Shown: one piece after another, positions 22,266 to 36,500 of the stretch | Numbering within the stretch: position 1 is the first letter of the stretch | Layout of the letters: every line of letters begins with the position of its first letter | The notes under the pieces: model-generated | The model's database searches: none | What the model saw: the letters and a program-made list of their open reading frames with translations, nothing else | Told to the model about the DNA's origin: nothing | Made by a program: the position numbers and the translations under genes | Source: Sipunculus nudus | Taxonomy: Eukaryota > Annelida > Sipuncula > Golfingiida > Sipunculidae | DNA length: 64,000 nucleotides | Reading direction: 5' to 3' | NCBI GenBank assembly: GCA_026874595.1 | Contig: CM049309.1 | Span: 50,442,079-50,506,078 of the forward strand

Positions 22266-24000
22266 AATTGTATCTGAGGACGGGTTCCTAAGGGGGATAT
22301 GTGCTATAAAATTCCAAAACTGTTAGCAATCCAGTTACGTCGCTAGACAGATATCTCATTTCGCAGTATCTCAAAACCATTGGAGCTAGCTTTTGCTGCA
22401 AAAACAAGGGACCTATGGGTCACTGTGCTCAGCTGACATTAACCTTGAAGGTAAAAATCTAAAATAATATCAAATGGAGATAAAGTGTAAGAGGAAGAGG
22501 TAATAAAGGCCATGGTTGGTTTATATGATTGGTTTGTATTGATGAGCAAGAAATTGTTGCAAATAATATTTTGTGACCTGACCATGTGTTTCCTAATGTT
22601 GAAACTGAAGCATGTGAGCAGTCTGTGAACAAATGATCTGTACAATTACCATGATCATTAGTTGGCTTTTCGATTAACTGTTGACATTTCAGTAGTTTAC
22701 ACATTTGTTCAATCGAATCTTTTTTTTGTATAATATATATTATTAAATATATGTTTTTTTTTAATGAAATGTATACAGTTGAAATATAACTAATTAACAA
22801 CATAAAACATGGCAAACAAAGCCTGATCTCAAATTCTGCTGATGCAGGAAAATAATGAACATATGTTTGTAATAAATCCTCATTTTTTTATCACATCAAT
22901 TTTTTTTTAATTTAAGTTTATATTTCTATACATTTTCAATATAACATAAATATCTGAATATAAAAGTTGATTCATAATTCTCATTTGCATCATCATAAAT
23001 CTCAATCTTGTCAGATTACACCACATCATGCATACAAATGTTAATTTATTTTTTACCACAAAAATATATCTATAAATCTGCAAAACAATAAATATCTAAA
23101 AAAATACTTGATTTAGATTTCACAATTTTTAATTGTGTCTTTATTTATCCATAATGTGCTTCATATTTTATCATAATTTAAGCATACTGATGGGTTCCAT
23201 TATGATTGGTAAAATCATTTAAAAGAAAAATTATTTCTTTAAAAATGCTACATTACACATCATTGCATCTTCTGGATTACACCTTGAATTACTTTTTCAA
23301 GGAAAGTTTTTGCATATCAGAGTGGAAACAGCATTACAATTAAGGAGATACAGTGAAAACAATAACAATACTGCAGAACACTTAGTGGGTTGGGTTTGCG
23401 GGGGGGGGGGGGAGGGGGGGGGGGGGTGTGATATGAGAATAACTGTACACCTGTCACAGCAGGGGATCTCCCCCAGTGACTGTAACAAATCAGAAACCCT
23501 GGCATAGCTGACTTCCAGTGACCTGGAGTGGGACCCTGCATCTGTAATCTGTAATCAAAGCAAATGACTACAATAGAGCCTCAAGAAAAAAAATCAATAA
23601 CTAGCTTAATTTTCAAGCTTTTATTTCCAAATTTCAGATTTAAACAAATTAAATATTTATGTTTACATGCTGTGAAAATTAAATCAATGGAACTTACAGG
23701 AAAAAAACGTGCCATGGTCAAAGTTGGGCAAAATTTAAGGTACTGATTTTATTTTTATGCTAATTACTTAAAAAATTTACAAAATTCAGCTCTAATTTTG
23801 GGTAAACAATTGAATCTTAATTAAACATAGTTATATACTTGGGAAAATAGACTCTAGTTTCAAAATTTTTCATGTTAAGTGAGTTAATATTTTTCCTGAT
23901 TTTTTACAAAGTCCATTATGTTTGGGCCCATAACTTAAAAGAATTTATACTTAACAGACTTAATTTCTGGCATGTACATAGGAACTATATAGAAGAATAT
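22266..24000. other. AT-rich gene-free stretch
   Basis: Long T and A runs, and a G-rich low-complexity tract at 23400-23427. No coding region or RNA gene recognised on either strand. Confidence 0.5.
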
Positions 24001-24089
24001 TTATGGCAAATATGAGGAAATACAGATGAGTGGTTTTGATATAAGGCAGTCCTGAAGTGTGAAAATAGGATTTTAATAAAAAATTGAGG

Positions 24090-24300
24090 TTTTTCCTTAA
24101 TTTCTCAAAGGAACGAAGTCGCAAAGACCCAGTTTTCGGCTTGGTAGGAGATCTTGGGGACATCTAACATTATGCTGAATTTTGGATTCCTAGGTCTTAC
24201 GGTTTCAAAACGTGCCATATCTACGGACGGACGGATGGACGGACGACGGACAATGGACCACGACTATAGCTCAGTTGACTTATAGTCAGCTGAGCTAAAA
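24090..24300 (+). mobile_element. 3' end of a Helentron/pearl-like element (ACGG microsatellite plus hairpin)
   Basis: An ACGG-type microsatellite (24222-24250) is followed by a hairpin with arms TAGCTCAGTTGAC (24267-24279) and GTCAGCTGAGCTA (24285-24297), one mismatch. The same hairpin arms recur at 57636-57672. The 5' boundary is unclear. Confidence 0.6.
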
Positions 24301-27140
24301 GTGAACCAATTCCAGTCCTCACGCAGCGGGTATACATTCCAGTCGTCCCAAGTCTCCTTTCGTCTTAACCGCTGCTTTGTATCGCAATGTTCTCTGGGTC
24401 TGAACAGTAAGGGCACAGAGCAGAGAACTGTTATCAGACCAATGATAGCGTGGCATCCATTGTGAATCATCTCCACATTTTAAACATGCGACACCCGCTG
24501 TAATTGGTCTGATTTAACGGTTCTGGCAATTCAAGGACCAAGAATCATACCGACAAGAGCGTCTGTTTCGGATTAATCAGGCCCCTGAAATAACTGTTTA
24601 AGCGATTGCAGTCCTTATTGCAGGATGTGTGCTATTTAATAAAAGACCCACTAAAACTCAATAGTCATTGATGTTAAGACCTCAAGAGTCTATCAAAGTC
24701 ATATATTATAGGAATATTGATCATGTAATGGTAAACTTTTCCTTAAAGCACGGATAATTAAACCAGTGTGCACTGGAACCAACTGGGATGACCTACTTTC
24801 ACAGCTTCAAGTACAAGTCAGAAAGTATTAACACTTTTGCTTTATTACCATTGCTTTCATTAGGTTCAAATTACATCACTGTGACCTATATATGAATCTG
24901 CTTTCGGATTTAATAGTGTGTCAGATCAGACTGAGTATCACTGCCAATAGGTCACGTGTTTATTAACAGGCTGCCCTGATTTTATTCAAATTTTCATTGA
25001 TGGCCAAGAAATGGGTATAATAGAGGAAATTCAGATAAATTTCATGATCTTAATTGACCGATATAACATGTACAAACCTAAAGAAAGAAGTTTTTTAATG
25101 GGAATTTATTAAAAAAAAGTTTTTTTTTCTGTGTAGAGAGTTTAAAGTTGTATCATCATTAAATACATCAATTGTTTATGATTTATACCAAAACTAAACA
25201 TTTTCTGCAATGTTCCAATTTCACGCATTAGATTGTTTTGCTTCTTATGAACATTAATGTACTGGGAGGCAAGGACCCATCACCAAGTTCAGACCAGTTT
25301 CACTTTTTAGCCTAACAAAATGTCCTATTAAAATATCTGCTAATTTAAATATAGTAGCAGTATATCCATAATTTCGAAATCCACCTTATAATGTATGCAA
25401 AATGGCAGCCCCCATGAGCGGTTTCTACAAACTGGGAAAATAAATCGGTCAGAGATGGATAAGGGTACAGGTATGCGACATGAAAGGACTCCATGGAAAG
25501 CGCCAATATAGAATCAGTCTGCAGTGAGAGTTTGATGGGAAGGGGACCTGTGTCAGCCAAGTTTTAAGCAGAAAACGCTTGTTTGACCTCACCCAAATCC
25601 TCAAATTACAGTAGTATTTCATCAGTTTTCCATGTAATAGCACTATAAAGGTTCATCAAACAGATACCTGGCATCAATAAACAGGAAAAAAATAACACTT
25701 GTCATAATACTCTTTTATTTCCATATATGTAGTGATAACTTTTAAATTAACATTGTATCATCTTTTGAATGCACATAACCACTTTGATCGTACACTGAAC
25801 ACATTTCATCTTGTTTTACTTAGTATATGTTTTAATGGAATGAAAAAATTATCACATCTTAAACCATTTGCATGTAATAGTAAATAAACCTCGGGTTAAA
25901 GAGAATTAAAAAAATTGGATTTTGTTTAAAGATGTGAGGGGGCTGTTGAGGCAACAATAAATAAAGCTTAAACAAGTCTTAAAGAAAATAATCAACAAGA
26001 TGTATTAGCAGGAAATTGAGAAATATCAGGGCTTCCTGCAGGCTTCTGAAGAAATATAGGAACTTCATAGGAAAACTAGAGACAAAATCATAGGTTTCAT
26101 AAGAGTTATAAGCCCAAAACATAGTGAAAAATACAAGAGTTTTCACTGCACAACCATTTCATATTTATTTGACCATCAGATCTCTGAGCTGCAGCTAAAG
26201 GTCAGTTTTAATAGGTTTAGATGGTTGTATTTGTATCATTGCAACACAGAGGTGGGTACACATGCAAATAAATTTACATTTTGCATTTCCATTTGGGAAT
26301 AAGGTAGTATTTGCATTTGCATTTAATGCATCAGACTGCATTTGAACAACATTTCCCTGCACAATTCTACAAAAGAGCTTAACATGTTCAATAATAACAG
26401 GTAGAAATAACAAACATTAATCATTCAATAATAAGTTTTAGCAGAAACAGGATTATGCAATGACAAAATATAGGAAAATATAGGAGATTTGGTCTGAATA
26501 CTGGAAACTATAGGAAATAAATATAGGAGACATTTTTTTTGTGGCAAAATATAGGAAAGACAGTAGTCAGCAGAAGCCCTGAAATATATAACATGATCTG
26601 AAGGAAAATAAATTTGGTAATAACATTTCATGCCTGAACAAACAATAATCCATATCTTAAATATTTATAATATTCATGAGAATAAAGCTAAAAAATCTGT
26701 ATTCTTTAACATTACAGACCAGAAATTACTGATAAATTTCATGTAATTATTTTGTTACATCTTAACAGTTTCATGTGTCCTTGCTGTGAAAATATTATTC
26801 AAAAGGTTTCTTATCTATGTGCCTCCTTTTTTCATAAAAACAATCATTCAGCTATTTAGCTACATACTGCTGATTTTCTTGGTAAGCTGATCAATAATGA
26901 CACCTTCAGTATCTCCTCAACACATACACTGTGAAGTCTTGTTCTTTAAACGTGCCGATGTCAAATACCCCCGTCTTAAGGTACTGGTCTTTGCGAAATT
27001 CAGTTAAATCAATACTACATTGCAACCTCTCCTTAAGTCCTTATGGGCACCTCTGCACTAAGGGCACCTCCTATTTTCGGCCACTTACGGGCAGTCCCTT
27101 GAAAGTAGGTCCTGATATCTATACCCTAACAATTAAGGAC
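24301..27140. other. Gene-free stretch downstream of ECPAS
   Basis: AT-rich DNA without a recognised gene. A repetitive motif TATAGGA(A/G)A recurs between 26040 and 26560. Confidence 0.5.
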
Positions 27141-27179
27141 ACCTCTGAATTACGAGCAAAGTGTCCGTAATTCAGAGGT
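27141..27179. repeat. 14-bp perfect inverted repeat, 3' flank of ECPAS
   Basis: ACCTCTGAATTACG (27141-27154) and CGTAATTCAGAGGT (27166-27179) form a hairpin with an 11-base loop, about 240 bases past the ECPAS stop and just beyond the candidate polyadenylation signal. It ends a ~200-bp stretch with repeated GGCACCTC / GGACACCTC words, so it may belong to a repeat element. Confidence 0.65.
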
Positions 27180-27224
27180 TCTAATGTATATAAATCTCCT
27201 CAGTCAAACCTTTGTGAGAGTACT

Positions 27225-27230
27225 TTTATT
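27225..27230 (-). promoter_or_regulatory. Candidate ECPAS polyadenylation signal AATAAA
   Basis: The canonical hexamer on the minus strand lies about 190 bases after the ECPAS stop and is the first AATAAA seen downstream. No transcript evidence is available. Confidence 0.55.
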
Positions 27231-27418
27231 GATTTGTTGAACTTTGACACAACAAGCTTTTACTGTACTGGTAGTTCACTAGGCATTAAGTCCAAAATTT
27301 CAGACAAGAAATCTATTCAATGAAGCAGAATTTCATTGCACGTGATAATATAATAAAATACTGTGTGATGTCTAAGTACGCTCAGTCATTCTAAATTCTA
27401 ACAGATGTTGTGCGGGGA

Positions 27419-27552
27419 CTAGCTTATGGACATTAATAGGTCACTGGCGCGGTCTTTCAGGTCTGGCTGGTTTTCCCTGTCGATCATCTCTTTAAGATGA
27501 CCCTTGAGATTGGAACGGCTAGCTTCTGAGACCAAAGATGTCTGACCTGCAT
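27419..27552 (-). CDS. ECPAS: ECPAS terminal coding exon with stop
   Basis: Acceptor TTTTCCAG. Encodes [20 protein letters not shown], then [18 protein letters not shown] and a TAG stop at 27419-27421. The PDLxxxA C-terminal helix resembles the end of ECM29. Confidence 0.9.
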
Positions 27553-30500
27553 CTGGAAAAACCAAAAATACTGATAATCACAAATAAGGAACCAATCACT
27601 TTTAAATATCAATGAAACTCATTAGAATTTAAGCAGTAAATCTTTAAACATCTAGATTTATGAAAACTTATTGTTACATTGGCCTACCATCACTAGTTGG
27701 GAAAAAAGGTAACAGCATCTTTCAAAACCACCTTTGACTGTTCAATATGTATTAAAGCAGTTTTCCATTTTAGCTGAGGTTCTCTTTATCAGGAATATAA
27801 TGTAACAAGGGCACCGCAAAGTGGAGCATCCCCTCGCATGGGAGTATAATGATATGGAGTGTATTATGCAAGTGCTAAAATGAGGTAGGGGGTGTGCGAG
27901 CTTGAGCTTTGATGTCAAACTCAATAAGTTGTACGAGTATCGTTGAGTGAGGCATATGTGCGAGATGAAAGGTCTTGGTCAAATGGTTTGGCTTGAAATT
28001 GATCCACTAGCTTTTTCAAGTAGTGGGTACTGTGGCTGTGACCTTTGACCCTGTGACCTCAAAATCGATAGGTTTCTTCATCCATGGGTGGGTAAGCCAT
28101 ATGTGCTAGATAAAAGGTTTAAGTCAAAAGGTTTTGCTTAAAATGTGTTCACAAGCTTTGCAAGAAGTTGGTGCTGTGGCCGTGACATCTGACCCCGTGA
28201 CCTCAAAATCGATAGGTTTCTTCATCCATGGGTGGGTAAGCCATATGTGCGAGATGAAAGGTTTACGTCAAAAGGTTTTGCTTAAAATGTGTCCATAAGC
28301 TTTGCAAGAAGTGGGTGCTGTGGCTGTGACCTTTGACCCCGTGACCTCAAAATCAATAGGTTTCTTCATCCATGGATGGGTAAGCCATATGTGCATGATG
28401 AAAGGTTTAGGTGAAACAGTTTTGCCCAAAATGGGTCCATAAGCTTTTCAAGAAGTGGGTGCTGTGGCCGTGAGATATGACCCCGTGACCTCAAATCGAT
28501 AGGTTTCTTCATCCATGGTGGGTAAGCCATATGTGCGAGATGAAGGGTTTTGGGCAAACGGTTTGACTTGAAATTGATCCACAAAGAAACTTCAGACAGA
28601 CAGACAGAGGGAAGGACGGACATACAGACAGACAGAGGCACGAACAGAGGCGTTACTATAACCCTTTCGCAACTTCGTTGCGAGGGGATAATGAACTGTC
28701 ACTTATATATCAGTTATATGATATTGTGGCAAGTTAGTGTTGATTTGGGCATCTTGTTCTTGACTGTTCTTAAATGTTTCACTATTACTGAATGTTCATT
28801 ATTACTAATACCTGTCTATTGCTCTGTTCATGATAACTGATACCTGTATATTGCTCTGACTGTTCATTATTACTCACAGATGTATATCACTCTGATTGTT
28901 CCTTATTACTGATAACTTTTTATCACTCTGATTGTTCATTGTTACTGATACCTGTTTATCACTCTGATTGTTCATTATTACTGATACCTGTTTATCACTC
29001 TGATTGTTCATTATTACTGATACCTGTTTATTACTATGATTGTTCATTATTACTGATACCTGTTTATCACTCTGATTGTTCATTATTACTGATACCTGTT
29101 TATCACTCTGATTGTTCATTATTACTGATACCTGTTTATCACTCTGATTGTTCATTATTACTGATACCTGTTTATTACTATGATTGTTCATTATTACTGA
29201 TACTTGTATATTGCTCTAATTGTTCATTATTACTAGTACCTGTATATTGCTTTGATTGTTCAATATTACAGATTCCTGTATATTGCTCCGATTGTTCATT
29301 ATTACTGATATCTGTATATTGCTCTAATTGTTCATTATTACTGATACTTGTATATTGCTCCAATTGTTCATTATTACTTATACCTGTATATTGCTTTGAT
29401 TGTTCATTATTACTGACACCTGTATATTTCTCTGACTGTTCATTTTTATGCATGCATCAACAGTTGTACCACATCTGTATGTATGACTTCACATAAAACA
29501 AGGGGTCACAAAGGATAAACAGAAACAAATTCTATAGTAAGTGTTATGTAGACTATAAATCAGGATGAGTTATATCAATATTAAGGGGATAATCCAAGCT
29601 TTTTTCTAAAGGAATACCTGTTTTTTCCAAGGTCACAAATTAATAAATATTCAGCATGAACTGATGGCTACTACTGTATGCTACTGGGCAATGGAGGCTG
29701 ATATGGTAGACATGAGACAGTTGGCCAATTTTCTATGATGGCAGATATGGACCAATACCCAAATTTAAAGGAATAATCCATGTGTGTATTAAAAACATCA
29801 AATTTTTCAGGGTAACAGGACTTGACAGATTCATTTATAATACCCATGGTTAATCATAGTTGCTAGATTGAGTACAAACCCTGTAGTATTCCTTACCTGA
29901 TAAATTTTTAAGTATGGCCTCAATATTTGATAAGGAAGCTGTCCTTACTGAGCTGTATTTCACGTTTCCTGAAAAATCAAAAACAAACATATGGTTCTGA
30001 CATGCATCTGACAAAATAAGATAAAATTTTAAACCCTTTTATAAAAATAAGTAAATGTGCACAATATGCACTGCCTGTCTGTTTTGTTTACATTGAAAGT
30101 TTTTATAACATGTGAGGCACCTGCCAAAATGGTTGTCTATTATAATGGAAGGATGCCATCAAGCAGCAAACAAAATGAACTGGAGATTTTTAAATGACAA
30201 AATATAATGTCACATTAACATCCTCTCAACAACAGCTGGTGGGCTATCAACCACCTCGGGTCACATTTTTTTTCTGTTTGTCAACATGACCACATGTACA
30301 GTGTTTACTAACAGCTTGTAGATAAGCTCATGGCTCCATCACTGGGTCTTTATATGAATTTTTTTTAGCAGGAATCAACTACATTTCATTATTTTATACC
30401 CAGATTAAGCCAGAAACCACAAATTCTACAAATGAAGCAGGTGAATAGCTGGTTTTAAAGTCAAGAGTAGCTAATATTTGTAAGCGATGGGACAGAAGCA

Positions 30501-33500
30501 AAGATTCTATTCCAGTGCATATTTGGCTAAAGGATAGCAACATGTTTTGAAAATATGCATTTCACATTTCATGTAAAAAGATTCCCTAACATAAACTACC
30601 TGAGTCAAAGATTATATCAAACTTACCAGGTCATTTGAAAATTGCTACTTTTAAATTTAATCACATAAAGCATGGACCCATTTCTATTTTTAACATGTGA
30701 AATTGATATATATTGACAAAAGAACTTGCTTTCTAAAATAAAAATCCAAAACCAAAATGTGTGAATTTGAGGTGTTAAAACATGTAAAATGATGGAGATC
30801 TTAATACATTCAAACCAACAAAGAACAAATTGAGAATTTTCTGCATTAGACCAGAAAGAATGGCAGTTAGTTAAATCTTAAATATAATTTAAATAATGTG
30901 AACATCACATGCTAAAAAGCTTAACAAGAGGTGGTAATAATTTGTTCACATATTCTTTAACATAATAATATTATTAAATGCTACGCTGAAGACTTACTCT
31001 CTGAACTAGCAGTTAGTTCATTGAAATCTTTAACATCATGTCACTGAAAGCTTTTATAAATATTTGCCTGGTTCTATCTTTAACATTATGTTATTAACTA
31101 ACCTACAAGTTTAGGTTATTCTATCATTAACATCACAAAACTAAATAGTCTTACCTAAATGTTTGCCTATTTGCGGGAGCAGCTTATTCATTAATTCTTT
31201 TACTTTCTTGGCATTAGCAGTAATGCTGTCCTTTGATTGGAGATAAGATAACCTGAAACATATGAAAGCACCAAAATGATTTCAACATGAACCATAAAAG
31301 CCATTATAGATATTCTATATGGTTTTAACATATAGACCCATCAAGCGGATCCACAAGCAGATCCGCAATATCAGAGAGAGTATCTTTTCGCATATCGTAC
31401 AATTAACCACACATTTAACTATTAATTTTTAATGATTACTTTGATGTGTTGCTTAATTTGTGTACTTTTTTAGGGTCACCATCACCTGTAATACTTTGAC
31501 AGATATGAATTAAATTTTGTAAAACTGACACCAAGGTGCTCTAAAACATGTATTGAACCAGATATGTAAATTACAAGTATTTATTATAAACTTTCAAGTA
31601 CCTATTGTAAGTATTATCAGACAGCTTTTCAGGAATACAAACAATCTACATTCAGTAATCTTAAAAAGTGCCATACCTTTCCAGCACCTTTTGTGTTGCT
31701 TTAAGAGCAGCTAATTCTATTTTCCACAAGCCATGGGACAGACCATCCACCAGTAACTCTGTAGTCCGCTCCAGCTGATCATCTGAAGGAGTACAGAAAT
31801 TACATGACACAAGATGACAAAATAAACTAGACTGCATGAATACAATGTAACAAGTGAAGCAAATTCATGGAATTTACTCTCCCTTCCCTGCATTGGCCCT
31901 TATCAGTTTTAATACAATACTGTGGAATAAGTATTTGGGAAAGCTGCAATAGGTTGTTGTTGAGTTATTGCACGCGAAAGAAAATCAACGATCGGGCTGT
32001 GGCAGCCATATAGAAATTCCGACATGTCTGTAATTAGCTAGGTCTGGTGCCCCGAGAGGCACCAATCATCCCTGTGAATTTGGGAAAGCTGCAGTAGGTT
32101 GTTGTTGAGTTTTCGTGCACAAAAGAAATTCAGTGATCTGGCTTTGGTGGCCATATTGGAACTGCAACAGGTCTGCAATTCAATAGGTCTGGAGCCCTCA
32201 TAGGTACTAATCATCCTTGTGAATTTGGGAAAGCCGCAGTAGGTTGCTGTTGAGTTATTGCAAGCAAAAGAAAAACAGCAATCAAGCTGTGGTGGCCATA
32301 TTGGATTTCCAACAGGTCTGTTATTTCATAGGTCTAGAGCCCTCATAGGTACCAATCATCCCTGTGAATTTGGGAAAGTTTAATACGGTTCTCCTTGAGT
32401 TACCGCGCGTGAAAGAAAATCAGCAATCGGGCTGTGGGGGCCATATTAGAATTCTGACAGGTCAGTAATTCAATAGGTGTCGAGCCCTCATAGGTACCAA
32501 TCATCCCTGTGAATTTGGGAAAGTTTCATGAGGTTGTCGTTGAGTTATCACGCACGAAAGAAAATAAGCGATTAGGTTGAGACGGCCATATTGGAATTGC
32601 GAAAGGTCTTTAATTCAATAGTCTGGAGCCCTCATAGGTACCAATCATCCCTGTGAATTTGGGAAAGCTGCATCAGGTTGTCGTTGAGTTAATGCGCACG
32701 AAAGAAAGTGTCACTGACGGAAGGACTGAAGGACAGATGCACGGAAGAACAAACTGACACGTTGATCACTATAGGGCACCGCTTGTCAAGCGGGGCCCTT
32801 ATAATTAAACTCTGAAAATAAAATCAACTAACGCAGAGACACAGGGATAGACAGACATGTATCCTATAAAAGTGATGATACTTTACTTACTCTCGGTCTT
32901 TGTTTCTTTAGGCCATGTTTGTCCTAACATGTCGTAGAGACACAGGGATAGACAGACATGTATCCTATAAAAGTGATGATACTTTACTTACTCTGGGTCT
33001 TTGTTTCTTTAGGCTATCTGTCATAATGTGTCATAGAAACACAGGGATAGACAAACATGTATCCTATCAAAGTGATGATACTTTACTTACTATGGGTCTT
33101 TGTTTCTTTAGGCCACGTCTGTCCTACAAGTCATAGAGACACAGGGATAGACAGACATGTATCCTATAAAAGTGATGATACTTTACTTATTCTGGGTCTT
33201 TGTTTCTTTAGGCTATCTGTCATAATGTGTCATAGAAACACAGGGATAGACAGACATGTATCCTATCAAAGTGATGATACTTTACTTACTATGGGTCTTT
33301 GTTTCTTTAGGCCATGTTTGTCCTAACATGTCATAGAGACACAGGGATAGACAGACATGTATCCTATCAAAGTGATGATACTTTACTTACTATGGGTCTT
33401 TATTTCTTTAGGCAACGTCTGTCCTAACATGTCATAGAGACACAGGGATAGACAGACATGAATCCTATCAAAGTGATGATACTTTACTTACTCTGGGTCT

Positions 33501-36500
33501 TTGTTTCTTTAGGCAACGTCTGTCCTAACATGTCATAGAGACACAGGGATAGACAGACATGTATCCTATCAAAGTGATGATACTTTACTTACTCTGGGTC
33601 TTTGTTTCTTTAGGCAACGTCTGTCCTAACATGTCATAGAGACACAGGGATAGACAGACATGAATCCTATCAAAGTGATGATACTTTGCTTACTCTGGGT
33701 CTTTGTTTCTTTAGGCAACGTCTGTCCTAACATGTCATAGAGACACAGGGATAGACAGACATGAATCCTATCAAAGTGATGATACTTTACTTACTCTGGG
33801 TCTTTGTTTCTTTAGGCAACGTCTGTCCTAACATGTCATAGAGACACAGGGATAGACAGACATGAATCCTATCAAAGTGATGATACTTTACTTACTCTGG
33901 GTCTTTGATTCTTTAGGCCACGTCTGTCCTAACATGTCATAGAGACACAGGGATAGACAGACATGAATCCTATCAAAGTGATGATACTTTACTTACTCTG
34001 GGTCTTTGTTTCTTTAGGCCACGTCTGTCTTAACATGTCATAGAGACACAGGGATAGACAGACATGTATCCTATCAAAGTGATGATACTTTACTTACTCT
34101 GGGTCTTTGTTTCTTTAGGCTATGTCTGTCATAATGTGTCATAGAAACACAGGGCTAGACAGACATGTATCCTATCAAAGTGATGATACTTTACTTACTA
34201 TGGGTCTTTGTTTCTTTAGGCCACGTCTGTCCTAACATGTCATAGAGCCACAGGGATAGACAGACATTTATCCTATCAAAGTGATGATACTTTGCTTACT
34301 CTGGGTCTTTGTTTCTTTAGGCCACGTCTGTCCTAACATGTCATAGAGACATAGGGATAGACAGACATGTATCCTATAAAAGTGATGATACTTTACTTAC
34401 TCTGGGTCTTTGTTTATTTAGGCCACGTCTGTCCTACAAGTCATAGAGACACAGGGATAGACAGACATGTATCCTATAAAAGTGATTCTTTACTTACTCT
34501 GGGTCTTTGTTTCTTTAGGCTATCTGTCATAATGTGTCATAGAAACACAGGGATAGACAGACATGTATCCTATCAAAGTGATGATACTTTACTTACTATG
34601 GGTCTTTGTTTCTTTAGGCCATGTTTGTCCTAACATGTCATAGAGACACAGGGATAGACAGACATGTATCCTATCAAAGTGATGATACTTTACTTACTCT
34701 GGGTCTTTGTTTCTTTAGGCTATCTGTCATAATGTGTCATAGAAACACAGGGATAGACAGACATGTATCCTATCAAAGTGATGATACTTTACTTACTATG
34801 GGTCTTTGTTTCTTTAGGCAACGTCTGTCCTAACATGTCATAGAGACACAGGGATAGACAGACATGAATCCTATCAAAGTGATGATACTTTACTTACTCT
34901 GGGTCTTTGTTTCTTTAGGCAACGTCTGTCCTAACATGTCATAGAGACACAGGGATAGACAGACATGTATCCTATCAAAGTGATGATACTTTACTTACTA
35001 TGGGTCTTTGTTTCTTTAGGCAACGTCTGTCCTAACATGTCATAGAGACACAGGGATAGACAGACATGAATCCTATCAAAGTGATGATACTTTGCTTACT
35101 CTGGGTCTTTGTTTCTTTAGGCAACGTCTGTCCTAACATGTCATAGAGACACAGGGATAGACAGACATCAATCCTATCAAAGTGATGATACTTTACTTAC
35201 TCTGGGTCTTTGTTTCTTTAGGCAACGTCTGTCCTAACATGTCATAGAGACACAGGGATAGACAGACATGAATCCTATCAAAGTGATGATACTTTACTTA
35301 CTCTGGGTCTTTGTTTCTTTAGGCCACGTCTGTCCTAACATGTCATAGAGACACAGGGATAGACAGACAAGAATCCTAATAAAGTGATGATACTTTACTT
35401 ACTCTGGGTCTTTGTTTCTTTAGGCCACGTCTGTCTTAACATGTCATAGAGACACAGGGATAGACAGACATGTATCCTATCAAAGTGATGATACTTTACT
35501 TACTCTGGGTCTTTGTTTCTTTAGGCTATGTCTGTCATAATGTGTCATAGAAACACAGGGCTAGACAGACATGTATCCTATCAAAGTGATGATACTTTAC
35601 TTACTATGGGTCTTTGTTTCTTTAGGCCACGTCTGTCCTAACATGTCATAGAGACACAGGGATAGACAGACATGAATCCTATCAAAGTGATGATACTTTG
35701 CTTACTCTGGGTCTTTGTTTCTTTAGGCCACGTCTGTCCTAACATGTCATAGAGACATAGGGATAGACAGACATGTATCCTATAAAAGTGATGATATTTT
35801 ACTTACTCTGGGTCTTTGTTTCTTTAGGCCACGTCTGTCCTAACATGTCATAGAGACATAGGGATAGACAGACATGTGTCCCATCAAAGTGATGATACTT
35901 TACTTACTCTGGGTCTTTGTTTCTTTAGGCCTAGTCTGTCCTAACATGTCATAGAGACATAGGGATAGACAGATAAGTATCCTATAAAAGTGATGATACT
36001 TTACTTACTCTGGGTCTTTGTTTCTTTAGGCAATGTCTGTTCTAACATGTCATAGTGACACAGGGATAGACAGACATTTATCCCATAAAAGTGATGATAC
36101 TTTACTTACTCTGGGTCTTTGTTTCTGTAGGCCACGTCTGTCCTAACATGTCATAACTGATCATCTGCAGGTTCAGCTCTGTATCCTTGTCAGTGTCATC
36201 ATCTTTGTCACCGTCACCCTGGAAGAGTGACAAAACTGGTATCAATATAAAGGAAGGCCAACATTTAATGAGTATGCAATATCTCCCAATTAGAGAAACT
36301 GACAAAACTTGGGGTATTTGCTCATAATAGATTATTTCCTGGATTAGCAAGGTTAAATTTAAACTCTTCTTTTTCATACATGATTTTTATGATTTGTTAT
36401 AATAATCAATGCAAGGCAGTTCCCTTGACTCAAGATTGTTGCATTTAGTATTTTTACTGCCTGGAGGTGGAAGAAACTGGAGAAAACAATCATCCTTCCT

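Noticed and set aside
28780-29445. CRISPR-like regular repeats
   Set aside because: Units abut without unique spacers, and the window is eukaryotic with spliced genes.
28939-29496. 185-codon repetitive protein [12 protein letters not shown]
   Set aside because: Product of the 36-bp minisatellite inside an ECPAS intron; the opposite strand is open as well, which points to period-of-three repeats and not coding.
32915-33326. Short ORFs such as the repeated [15 protein letters not shown] frame
   Set aside because: They arise from the 101-bp array on the strand opposite to ECPAS and are broken at each unit-length change.
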